Of a DNA stretch of 23,305 nt, positions 1 through 6,905 are shown in pieces; the first letter of the stretch is position 1, and every line of letters starts with the position of its first letter. A program made the translations under genes and the position numbers. Origin of the DNA: Roseiarcus sp035500275 (lineage in GTDB: Bacteria; Pseudomonadota; Alphaproteobacteria; Rhizobiales; Beijerinckiaceae); the NCBI GenBank assembly GCA_035500275.1, contig DATJXI010000139.1, forward strand, positions 1 through 23,305. The letters run 5' to 3'. The notes under the pieces are model-generated. The model was not told the DNA's origin and ran no database searches. It worked only from the letters and a program-made list of their open reading frames with translations.

Positions 1-2
1 CG

Positions 3-1346
3 AGCGGCCTCAGGAAGGGCGACCGGGTGATGATCCGCGCCGCCAACGACATCGGCTTCGTACTGGCCTTTTTCGCAACGACCGCGATCGGCTGCGTGGC
101 GCAGCCGGCCTCGCTGCTCCTCACGACGGGCGAGGCGCTCATGCTCGCGCAGGATTCGGGCGCGGCGGCGATCGTGCTGGGCGACGCCGACCCGCGCGAG
201 CGCGCCGCTTTCGCCGCTTTGCGCGTTTTCGACCGCGACGAGACGCTGCGGGCCGCGGCGGAATACGCGCCGGCGGAATACGCGCCGACCTGCTCCGAGG
301 ACCCGGCGTATCTCGTTTTCACCTTGGGCTCGACGGCCGAGCCCAAGGGCGTCTTGCACGCGCACCGGGTCGTCATCGGACGGCGGCCAATGGCGCGCGA
401 CTGGCTCGACCTAAGCGAAAGCGACGTCGTTTTGCACGCCGGCAACATCAACTGGACCTATACGCTTGGCGTCGGCGTACTCGACCCGTTCGCCGCAGGC
501 GCGACAGGGGCGCTCTACGCCGGCCCGCGCGATCCGACAATCTGGCCGAAGCTCATCGAGAAACTGAAAGCGACCATCTTCGCCGCCGCGCCGGGCGTCT
601 ACCGGCAGGCGCTCAAATACGGCGACCCGGCGAAATTCGATCTTTCGAGTCTCCGGCACGGCGTCGCGGCCGGCGAGGCGCTGCCGCCCGAGATTCTCGC
701 TCACTGGCGCGAGGCGACGGGGACGTGGGTCTACGAGGCGCTCGGCATGAGCGAGATCTCGACATTCATTTCGAGCCGCCCCGGCGAGCCGATCCGGCCG
801 GGTTCTCCGGGGCGTCCGCAGACGGGACGGCGCGTCGCCATCCTGCCGGTCGAAGGCGGAACCGACCCGCTGCCGGCGGGCAAAGCCGGGCTGCTCGCCG
901 TCCACCGCAGCGACCCGGGCCTCATGCTGGGCTACTCGAACCGCCCCGAGGAGGAAGCCGCCGCGTTCCGCGGCGAGTGGTTCATCGGCGGCGATCTCGC
1001 CGAATTCGACGAGGACGGGTTCGTCTGGCATCACGGACGCAACGACGACGTCATGAACGCTTTTGGCTACCGTGTCTCGCCTCTGGAGGTTGAAAAGGCG
1101 CTGCTCACCCACCCCGACGTGGCCGACGTCGCGGTCGCCGAGCGCAAGGTCGCGAAGGACGTGTCCGTCATCGCGGCCTTTATCGTTCCGAAGGCTGGCC
1201 GCGCGCCGGACGAAGCGGCGCTGCTCGCCCACGCGGCGGAGCGCCTCGCGGTCTACAAGCGCCCGCGCAAGATCGTGTTTGTGAGCGAGCTTCCGCACAC
1301 CGACAACGGCAAGCTGAGCCGGAGGCTGCTGCCGCGGCTGGCGTGA
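3..1346 (+). CDS. acyl-CoA synthetase / AMP-dependent (benzoate-CoA ligase-like) ligase, 5' end missing
   Basis: Member of the adenylate-forming ANL superfamily, which activates a carboxylate with ATP to an acyl-AMP and transfers it to CoA in the cytoplasm. The reading frame is open back to the window edge (SGLRKGDRV before the first possible starts GTG/ATG at 27-32), so the N-terminus lies outside. Seen: the P-loop-like motif LGSTAEPKGVLHAHR, the motif ALGMSEIS, the hinge region FWHHGRNDDVMNAFGYRVSP, and the C-terminal GK (HTDNGKLSRR) whose lysine is the adenylation lysine. The order and spacing match benzoate-CoA ligase and medium-chain acyl-CoA synthetases; the substrate cannot be read from sequence. 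A 15-bp tandem duplication at 257-286 gives EYAPAEYAP before the ATP motif. It is followed by convergent, unrelated genes, so any link to the beta-oxidation operon 3 kb downstream is only thematic. Confidence 0.88.
   Translation, partial: SGLRKGDRVMIRAANDIGFVLAFFATTAIGCVAQPASLLLTTGEALMLAQDSGAAAIVLGDADPRERAAFAALRVFDRDETLRAAAEYAPAEYAPTCSEDPAYLVFTLGSTAEPKGVLHAHRVVIGRRPMARDWLDLSESDVVLHAGNINWTYTLGVGVLDPFAAGATGALYAGPRDPTIWPKLIEKLKATIFAAAPGVYRQALKYGDPAKFDLSSLRHGVAAGEALPPEILAHWREATGTWVYEALGMSEISTFISSRPGEPIRPGSPGRPQTGRRVAILPVEGGTDPLPAGKAGLLAVHRSDPGLMLGYSNRPEEEAAAFRGEWFIGGDLAEFDEDGFVWHHGRNDDVMNAFGYRVSPLEVEKALLTHPDVADVAVAERKVAKDVSVIAAFIVPKAGRAPDEAALLAHAAERLAVYKRPRKIVFVSELPHTDNGKLSRRLLPRLA
257..286 (+). 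repeat. 15-bp in-frame tandem duplication
   Basis: Two identical 15-bp copies (257-271 and 272-286, unit ggcggaatacgcgcc) sit side by side in the CoA ligase gene. They encode a duplicated AEYAP segment in the N-terminal domain, before the ATP-binding motif. The reading frame is kept. Confidence 0.9.
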
Positions 1347-1690
1347 GGGGCTTCGTTCTGGGAGTGTGTCAAAATACGTCCTGCTTGCGCTCTCCGAAAC
1401 TAACGTCCTGTGGGGAGGCCAAAGTCGCGCGAAACTGAAGCCCCCAGGTCGGACCGCCTGTCGGCCGTTCCGACCAATAAGGCGCCCGACCGCCCACCCG
1501 TGGCCGCTCCCCACCGTAGGCCGCGCACCACTCCCCGGCGATCGGTCGTGTTCGTCTGCGGTGCTCCTTCGGATGGGTTGCACGGATGTGGCGGGTCGGT
1601 AACCTCGTCAATGAAGTTTGCCCGCCGCTCCGTCCGGCGCCCCGCGTTGAGCCTCAAACTCCAGTCTCGAATCGAAGACCTCGGGTCGGC
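1347..1690. other. 344-base gap between convergent genes; no gene recognised
   Basis: Several open frames cross this stretch on both strands, but none has a recognisable motif, a good ribosome binding site or a plausible composition. They are rich in Arg, Pro and Gly, as expected of chance frames in high-GC DNA. The only structure noted is a 7-bp inverted repeat (GGTCGGA at 1447-1453, TCCGACC at 1469-1475) with a 15-nt loop, about 100 nt after the ligase stop. Confidence 0.5.
1447..1475 (+). terminator. weak candidate terminator hairpin after the CoA ligase
   Basis: GGTCGGA (1447-1453) and TCCGACC (1469-1475) form a perfect 7-bp stem. The 15-nt loop could add a short CCG/CGG inner stem. No T-run follows, only AATAA, so intrinsic termination is doubtful. 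Confidence 0.2.
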
Positions 1691-2218
1691 TCAGGATGAA
1701 GGAGCCTGCTCCGCGGAAGAAGGAGCCTGCTCCGCGCTCGCCGTCAAAGCCTCGCGAATGGCCGCCTCCTTCGTTTCGTCGAAGGACGTGCTGACGACGG
1801 TCCCGCCGACCCCTTTCAGGTCCTTCAGAACCTTGTCCGTCGTCATTTTCCGCACCAGCAGAAAAAGGCCCGCAGTCCCCGGCTTCAGCGCGGCGGCCGA
1901 TTCCTTCATGAAGTCGTCCTTGATGCCGATGTCGGTCAGCTTTCCGCCGAGCGCGCCGGAGGCGGCGCCGATCCCCATGCCAACGAGCGGATTGAGGAAG
2001 ATCAGCCCGATGAGGCCGCCCCACAGCGCGCCCGACCACGCTCCGGCGCTCACCGTATTGATGAGCTGGTTGAGTTTGATGCGGCCGTTCGCGTCTTTCA
2101 CCGCCACGACCGCGTCCCCGAGTTCGATGAGATATTCCTTCTGCAACCCGAGGACCTTGTCGCGCACCTCCTCGGCCTTCTGCTCCGAATCGAACGCAAT
2201 GAAAATCAGATCGCTCAT
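1691..2218 (-). CDS. DUF1269 family protein
   Basis: A 175-residue protein of the DUF1269 family, whose function is not established. The start at 2218 (MSDLIFIAFDSEQKAEEV) is preceded by a strong Shine-Dalgarno sequence (GGAGGGAACA then ATG on the minus strand); a longer frame to 2263 lacks such support. Layout: an N-terminal alpha/beta part (about 1-55), a Gly/Ala-rich hydrophobic hairpin (about 58-95, SAGAWSGALWGGLIGLIF then NPLVGMGIGAASGALGG) that may enter or associate with a membrane, and a C-terminal alpha/beta part (LFLLVRKMTTDKVLKDL, GTVVSTSFDETKE). The C-terminus ends in a duplicated SAEQAPS heptapeptide. It stands alone, convergent to the CoA ligase gene. The family call is firm; membrane location is inferred from the glycine-rich hydrophobic stretch. 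Confidence 0.85.
   Translation of the reverse strand: MSDLIFIAFDSEQKAEEVRDKVLGLQKEYLIELGDAVVAVKDANGRIKLNQLINTVSAGAWSGALWGGLIGLIFLNPLVGMGIGAASGALGGKLTDIGIKDDFMKESAAALKPGTAGLFLLVRKMTTDKVLKDLKGVGGTVVSTSFDETKEAAIREALTASAEQAPSSAEQAPSS
1698..1736 (-). repeat. 21-bp-spaced tandem duplication in the DUF1269 C-terminus
   Basis: An identical 18-bp sequence occurs at 1698-1715 and 1719-1736, offset by 21 bp. It yields the repeat SAEQAPSSAEQAPSS just before the stop codon. The offset is a multiple of three, so the frame is unaffected. Confidence 0.85.
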
Positions 2219-2837
2219 TGTTCCCTCCGCTTTTCTCGCCCGCGCTCCGGGGCGAGCCTGCAAAGCTTAGATATTGCAGGATTCACGGTCAATTCGGCCG
2301 GGTCGGGGCTGGTCGGGGCGAAGGCCCGGCGCCCGCCACGCAAATCACATCAAGAGCATGATTATCTGACGGGCGCCGCTCGCGTTCGGCGCGCGTGTTC
2401 AGCCGTCGCCCTCGCCTTGGCGATTGAGCGTGCCTCTATGCTGCGCGCGGGCCCGGTGAGTTCCTGCCCGCACAGTCGCCCTGTTCGGTATCGAGGCGGC
2501 GGTCGCAGCGGCGGTCACCTTGCCGGTCTGCGCGGGGGCGGGGAGCGGCGTGAGAAGCGTGGGCAGGGCGCTGAGGCCAATGCACGCGGTCCTGTTGAGC
2601 ATGATTCGGCTTCCCTGACGGCTTGTCGTATCGCAGGGCGGCGCAACGATATTTGCGTGAGCGCGCCGGAATGATTGAAGAATGGACTCTTGGGCGTGTC
2701 ACAATCAAAGTTGGGATTGAGCCGCCCTCTGGGACCGTCCATGCGTGAGCGAGCGTCAGCGTGGAGTTGGTCCCGTCCTGGCGAGCTCGCTTGAGGGTGA
2801 GCCGAGAATAACGATTGCAGCGCGGTCTGTTGACTAT
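2219..2837. other. 619-base gap, largely non-coding
   Basis: Apart from the doubtful minus-strand frame at 2399-2602, I see no gene here. AT-richer patches (around 2265-2295, 2340-2370 and 2660-2725) probably contain promoters for the flanking DUF1269 gene (-) and hydrolase gene (+). I could not define a convincing -35/-10 pair. Confidence 0.4.
2399..2602 (-). CDS. possible small secreted protein
   Basis: A 67-residue frame that I do not recognise. Points in favour: ATG at 2602 is preceded by AGGGAAG with a 7-nt spacer, and the N-terminus reads as a Sec signal peptide: basic start MLNR, hydrophobic core of about 16 residues (CIGLSALPTLLTPLPA), and an AxA-like cleavage site near PAPAQ. The remaining 40 or so residues begin TGKVTAAATAAS and then become Arg/His/Gly-rich with no cysteines or motifs. 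That tail looks like unselected high-GC translation, so the gene may be frameshifted or broken. It lies alone in an otherwise empty gap. Confidence 0.35.
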   Translation of the reverse strand: MLNRTACIGLSALPTLLTPLPAPAQTGKVTAAATAASIPNRATVRAGTHRARAQHRGTLNRQGEGDG

Positions 2838-4001
2838 ATGTCTTCGAACTGTCTCGGGCTCTTGATAGCGACGACCCGTTTCGCAGCAGTGGGGCTTGCG
2901 CTCGGTTTGGCGACGGCTTGCGCCTCGCATCACGAGGGCGTGCTCCTCCCGGTATCGGTCTCGCCGCCGGGCGCTTCGCGAGTCGACATGCTGGTCGCGA
3001 CGACGCGCCGGCGCAGCGATCAGCCGGGCGTTCTTTTCAACGGCGAACGCAGCGACATCCTTTCGTTCGAGGACATCGTCGTATCTGTGCCGCAGAACCG
3101 CGACATTGGCTCGGTTCAGTGGCCGGCGCCCGGCGCGGCCGATCCTACGCGCGATTTCGCGTTGGTTCGCGACCGAGGGATCGCCCGCGCCGACGTCCTA
3201 AGGGAGCTGGCTCGGCTGACGCCGAAGAACGGGCAAGCGCTTGTTTTTGTACATGGCTACAACACGCGCTTTGAGGCCGCGGTGTTCCGCTTTGCGCAGC
3301 TCACGCATGACATGAACGCTGAGGTTGCGCCGATCCTGTTTTCGTGGCCGTCGCGCGGTCGGCTTCTCGATTACGTCTACGATCGTGAAAGTGCGAACTT
3401 CTCCCGGACCGATCTCGCCAACTTTCTACGCGAGGTCGCGAAGAGTCCGCACGTGAAGGACATCGTCGTGCTCGCGCATTCCATGGGCGCCTGGCTCGCG
3501 ACAGAAGCCCTGAGGCAAATTGCGCTGGAAGACGGGCGCGCGCCGGCCAAAATATCGAACGTGATCCTCGCTTCCCCGGATCTCGATGTCGACGTGTTCC
3601 GCCGACAAGTGACTGAGATGGGACGGGATCGGCCGCGCATGACAGTCTTTGTGTCCCGGCACGACCGGGCCCTGCAGCTATCCAGTCTGCTCGCCGGCGG
3701 GATCACCCGCGTGGGCGCGGCGGACCTGACCCGACCGGAAAACGTAGCGGAGCTAGAGTCGACGCCGGGAATCGTGGTCCTCGATATGTCCGCGCTTCGC
3801 ACGAGCGACCCGCTCAACCACAGCAAATTTGCGAAAAGCCCGTCCGTTGTTCGCATCCTAGGCGAGCAGCTGATAGCCGGGAAGGAGATCGACGATCCTG
3901 CCGTCGGCTTCGCGACCCCCGCGGAGGCGATCGGCAATGTCGCGAGCGGCGCAGTCGCCGCGCCAGTCATCCTATTCACGGGCGGATTAGCGGGACGGTG
4001 A
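2838..4001 (+). CDS. DUF900 family alpha/beta hydrolase, probable lipoprotein
   Basis: A predicted esterase/lipase-like hydrolase of the DUF900 family; substrate unknown. The ATG at 2838 is chosen because it starts a lipoprotein signal: MSSN, a hydrophobic core (LGLLIATTRFAAVGLALGLA), then ATAC with the lipid-carrying Cys at residue 28. The upstream alternative, GTG at 2745, would bury that signal. Neither start has a clear Shine-Dalgarno sequence. Family motifs: the oxyanion-hole motif FVHGYNTRFEAAVFR, the nucleophile elbow LAHSMGAWLATEAL (Ser215), the acid motif ASPDLDVDVF and possible catalytic histidines in SRHDRA or LNHSKF. The C-terminus ends in a Gly/Ala/Val-rich hydrophobic tail (GNVASGAVAAPVILFTGGLAG). 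It is expected to sit anchored at the periplasmic side of a membrane. No operon partner is evident. Confidence 0.8.
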   Translation: MSSNCLGLLIATTRFAAVGLALGLATACASHHEGVLLPVSVSPPGASRVDMLVATTRRRSDQPGVLFNGERSDILSFEDIVVSVPQNRDIGSVQWPAPGAADPTRDFALVRDRGIARADVLRELARLTPKNGQALVFVHGYNTRFEAAVFRFAQLTHDMNAEVAPILFSWPSRGRLLDYVYDRESANFSRTDLANFLREVAKSPHVKDIVVLAHSMGAWLATEALRQIALEDGRAPAKISNVILASPDLDVDVFRRQVTEMGRDRPRMTVFVSRHDRALQLSSLLAGGITRVGAADLTRPENVAELESTPGIVVLDMSALRTSDPLNHSKFAKSPSVVRILGEQLIAGKEIDDPAVGFATPAEAIGNVASGAVAAPVILFTGGLAGR

Positions 4002-4213
4002 TTCCAACGACGAATCCAGCCGCGACGATCCGCGCCTCGTTGCGGCCTCTGCCCGGGACTGTTGGCGGCCCTGTCAGAACGCCCGTCGCTCCCCGTTTCG
4101 CGGTGGATGAAAGGCCGAAGATGACAAACATCCTCTCCGGCTCTGGGCCTCGCGGCTCAAGCCCCCCAATCTTAATGTTCCATCGCTCTCCTGGACGTGG
4201 CATAGAGCGGAAA

Positions 4214-4429
4214 ATGAACAAGATCGATCGACAGCCGCTTGAGGCGGGCGAAGCCAAAGTTGAATATCTGGATGGCGATTTTCGCGTCGTGCGTCCGGGC
4301 GCGTTCGTGCGATGCGCCGTCACCGGATTGCCGATCCCGCTCGACGAGCTGCGTTATTGGAGCGTCGAGCGACAGGAGGCCTATTCAAGTCCGGCCGCCT
4401 CGATGAGGCGTGAGAGCGAATTCCGCTGA
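4214..4429 (+). CDS. DUF2093 family small protein
   Basis: A 71-residue protein matching DUF2093, a small, well-conserved alphaproteobacterial family of unknown function. The recognisable core is YLDGDFRVVRPGAFVRCAVT then GLPIPLDELRYWSVERQEAY. The ATG at 4214 (MNKIDRQPLE) is chosen because it gives the usual family length. The frame is open further upstream to 3998, but that part is unlike the family and overlaps the end of the hydrolase gene. A weak GAGCGG lies upstream. The single Cys and CAVTG context do not form an evident metal site. About 210 nt separates it from the hydrolase gene and about 150 nt from the beta-oxidation operon, so it is probably its own transcript. Confidence 0.85.
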   Translation: MNKIDRQPLEAGEAKVEYLDGDFRVVRPGAFVRCAVTGLPIPLDELRYWSVERQEAYSSPAASMRRESEFR

Positions 4430-4493
4430 CGGCGGCGGCCGCCAGCCCTCGCACGGGCCTCGGATTTGTTTTTCGCGCGAGGAGCGACCGGGC

Positions 4494-4524
4494 TTGAAAA
4501 GAGCGCGAAGATAGTTCATATATG
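4494..4524 (+). promoter_or_regulatory. candidate promoter of the beta-oxidation operon
   Basis: TTGAAA at 4494-4499 is a good -35 box. An AT-rich -10 region (CATATA/TATATG, 4517-4524) follows at 17-19 nt. It lies about 60 nt before the acyl-CoA dehydrogenase start and coincides with a perfect palindrome. The exact -10 hexamer is uncertain. Confidence 0.45.
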
Positions 4525-4528
4525 AACT
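4513..4528. promoter_or_regulatory. 16-bp perfect palindrome, probable repressor operator
   Basis: AGTTCATATATGAACT reads the same on both strands with no mismatch and no spacer. It overlaps the expected -10 region, the position for a repressor that blocks RNA polymerase. Size and symmetry suit a MarR- or TetR-family dimer, families that often control acyl-CoA degradation genes by sensing acyl-CoA or aroyl-CoA. No such regulator gene lies within this window. Confidence 0.6.
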
Positions 4529-4581
4529 TTCTCGCCCGGCCGAACGCGGGCGCTTCCGCTCCGACGGTTCGAGGGACCAAG

Positions 4582-6372
4582 ATGCCAACTTACACGGCGC
4601 CGGTGAGCGACACTCTTTTTCTCCTCTCCGATGTTTTCGATTACGCTAAATACGCCAACGCGCCGGGATTTTCTGAGGCCCCGGTCGACGTCGTCGAGGC
4701 GGTCCTGACGGAAGGGGCCAGGTTCGTCGAGGAGGTCGTCCAGCCGCTCAACCGGGTCGGCGACCTCGAGGGCTGCAAGCGCAACCCGGACGGGAGCGTC
4801 ACGACGCCGAAGGGCTTCAAGGCGGCTTACAAAGCCTTTGTCGACGGCGGATGGGTCGGGCTTGCCAGCGATCCGGCCTACGGCGGGCAGGGGCTGCCGA
4901 CCTTTCTGGCCGTGCTCTTCAGCGAATACGCCAACGCCGCCAATATCGCCTTCTCGATGTACCCCGGCCTCACCAACGGGGCGGCTGCGGCGCTGATGAC
5001 CCACGCGAGCGACGAGCTCAAGTCGCGCTATCTGCCGAAAATGACCACGGGCGAATGGACGGGCACGATGAACCTGACCGAGCCGCACTGCGGCACGGAT
5101 CTGGGGCTCATCAAGACGCGCGCCGCTCCGCAAGCCGACGGCTCCTACACGATCACCGGCCAGAAGATCTTCATTTCCGCCGGCGAGCATGATCTCGCCG
5201 ACAACATCGTCCATCTCGTTCTCGCCCGCATCGACGGCGCGCCCCCAGGCGTCAAGGGCATCTCGCTGTTCCTCGTGCCCAAGTTTCTGCCCGACGCCGA
5301 TGGCGGGATCGGCGAGCGCAACGGCGTCGTCTGCGGCGCGATCGAGCACAAGATGGGCATCCACGGCAATTCGACCGCCGTGCTCAATTACGACGGCGCC
5401 AAGGGTTGGCTCGTCGGCGAGGAGCACCGCGGCCTGCACGCCATGTTCGTCATGATGAACGGCGCGCGGCTCGGCGTGGGCGTGCAGGGGCTGGCGATCT
5501 CCGAAGTCGCCTATCAGAACGCCGCCGCCTACGCCAAGGATCGCCGCCAGGGGCGCGCGCTGAAAGGGCCGGCCGAGCCGGACAAGCCGGCCGATATCCT
5601 GCTCGTTCATCCCGACGTGCGCCGCATGCTGCTCGAGATCCGCGCCTTCAACGAGGCGGCTCGGGCGTTCATGGTCTGGGTCGCGCTGTCGCAGGACGAA
5701 GCCCGCCTGAGCCCCGACCCCAAGACGCGGCAGGCGGCCGAGGATCGGCTCGGCCTCATGACGCCGGTGCTGAAAGGCGTCTTCACCGACTACGGCTTCG
5801 CCAACGCGGTCAAGGCGCAGCAGGTCCTCGGCGGCCACGGATACATTGCCGAATGGGGCATGGAGCAGTTCGTCCGCGACGCGCGCATCGCCATGATCTA
5901 CGAGGGGGCGAACGGCGTGCAGGCCCTCGACCTGGTCGCGCGCAAGCTGCCGAAGGACGGCGGCCGCGCCATCATGGCGTTCATCGGCGAGGTCTCGCAG
6001 TTCCTGGCCGCCGCGAAGGGCGACGCGGCGCTTGCGCCCTATCTCGGCGGGCTTCAGACGGCGCTCGGCCACTTGCAGCAGGCGAGCATGTGGCTGTCGC
6101 GCAACGGGCTTAAGGATGCGAACAATGCGGGCGCCGCCTCATATGACTTTATGCACCTCCTCGGGCTGACGGCGCTCGGCTATATGTGGGCGCGGATCGT
6201 CAAGGCCGTGCTGGCGAAACAGGCGAGGGGCGAAAGCGATCCCGCAATCGACGCGAAGTTGCTCCTCGCCAAGTTCTTTAGCGAACGTATGCTGCCCGAG
6301 ACGGGCGCGCATCTTGCGCGCCTCAGCGCCGGCGCGGCGAGCGTGATGGCGCTGCCGGCAGAAGCGTTCTAA
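4582..6372 (+). CDS. acyl-CoA dehydrogenase (long DmdC/FadE type)
   Basis: FAD-dependent enzyme that introduces the 2,3-double bond into acyl-CoA, passing electrons to ETF; first step of beta-oxidation. The 596-residue length and the extra C-terminal domain (from about residue 470, EVSQFLAAAKGD to the end) are typical of the long alphaproteobacterial acyl-CoA dehydrogenases that include 3-methylmercaptopropionyl-CoA dehydrogenase (DmdC). Motifs: WTGTMNLTEPHCGTDLGLI and TGQKIFISAGEHD (flavin/substrate region), RDARIAMIYEGANGVQALDL with Glu441 in the catalytic base position, and QVLGGHGYIAEWGMEQ. ATG at 4582 is chosen because GAGGG lies just upstream and MPTYTAPV matches the family N-terminus; an in-frame ATG at 4522 falls inside the operator palindrome. 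First gene of the operon; the chain-length preference cannot be told. Confidence 0.92.
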   Translation: MPTYTAPVSDTLFLLSDVFDYAKYANAPGFSEAPVDVVEAVLTEGARFVEEVVQPLNRVGDLEGCKRNPDGSVTTPKGFKAAYKAFVDGGWVGLASDPAYGGQGLPTFLAVLFSEYANAANIAFSMYPGLTNGAAAALMTHASDELKSRYLPKMTTGEWTGTMNLTEPHCGTDLGLIKTRAAPQADGSYTITGQKIFISAGEHDLADNIVHLVLARIDGAPPGVKGISLFLVPKFLPDADGGIGERNGVVCGAIEHKMGIHGNSTAVLNYDGAKGWLVGEEHRGLHAMFVMMNGARLGVGVQGLAISEVAYQNAAAYAKDRRQGRALKGPAEPDKPADILLVHPDVRRMLLEIRAFNEAARAFMVWVALSQDEARLSPDPKTRQAAEDRLGLMTPVLKGVFTDYGFANAVKAQQVLGGHGYIAEWGMEQFVRDARIAMIYEGANGVQALDLVARKLPKDGGRAIMAFIGEVSQFLAAAKGDAALAPYLGGLQTALGHLQQASMWLSRNGLKDANNAGAASYDFMHLLGLTALGYMWARIVKAVLAKQARGESDPAIDAKLLLAKFFSERMLPETGAHLARLSAGAASVMALPAEAF

Positions 6373-6402
6373 GGGCCGAACGCGAGCGGGGAGGGAGGCG
6401 CC

Positions 6403-6867
6403 ATGAGCGCGGTCGAGGCGCAGGTTCGCTTGACGGGCGGCTGCCAATGCGGCGCCGTGCGTTACCGGCTGCTCGCCAAGCCGGCGGGCGAAAACGTCTG
6501 CCACTGCCGGATGTGCCAGAAAGCGAGCGGCGGCCCGTTCATGGCGTTCGCGGGCGTCTCGACGGCCGACCTCGTCTGGACCCGCGGAGCGCCGATAGTC
6601 TTCGCGAGTTCCGCAGTCGCGGAGCGCGGCTTCTGCGGCGCGTGCGGCACCCCGCTCACCTATCGCATCATCGACCGTGACCGCGTCTCGATCACGATCG
6701 GCAGCCTCGACCGCCCGTCAGACGTGCCGCCGCGGATGCAGTATGGCGTCGAATCAAAGGTCGCGTGGCTCGATTCGATTGCCGATCTGCCCCAGCGCAA
6801 CATTGCCCGCCTATTCGGACCCGACATCCACGTCGAGTCCCGACAACATTCCGATCACGACACTTAA
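6403..6867 (+). CDS. GFA family zinc-binding protein (Gfa/CENP-V fold)
   Basis: A 154-residue protein of the GFA (glutathione-dependent formaldehyde-activating enzyme-like, CENP-V/DUF636) family. The zinc ligands are all present: CQCG (Cys14, Cys16), CHCRMC (Cys33, Cys35, Cys38) and FCGACG (Cys78, Cys81), followed by the usual TPLTYR and GSLDRP segments. Members bind glutathione or act on unknown small molecules; most, like this one, have no proven reaction. Start 6403 has a strong GGGAGGGAGG upstream. It lies 30 nt after the acyl-CoA dehydrogenase and 38 nt before the thiolase, so it appears co-transcribed with beta-oxidation genes. That is unexpected, because the family is not part of the pathway; it may be a passenger or detoxify a reactive intermediate. 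Confidence 0.87.
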   Translation: MSAVEAQVRLTGGCQCGAVRYRLLAKPAGENVCHCRMCQKASGGPFMAFAGVSTADLVWTRGAPIVFASSAVAERGFCGACGTPLTYRIIDRDRVSITIGSLDRPSDVPPRMQYGVESKVAWLDSIADLPQRNIARLFGPDIHVESRQHSDHDT

Positions 6868-6905
6868 GGACCAATCGCGGCCGGTCCGCCGCAGGGAGAG
6901 ACCAA

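Noticed and set aside
2340..2610. Two AGCATGATT words (near 2355 and 2599) resembling a Rhizobiales AGAGCATGATC-type repeat
   Set aside because: The similarity is only about 10 bases with no shared flanks, so it is not enough to call a repeat.
4516..6072. 518-codon minus-strand frame opposite the acyl-CoA dehydrogenase
   Set aside because: Same shadow effect; no recognisable domain, and it would run across the operon promoter.
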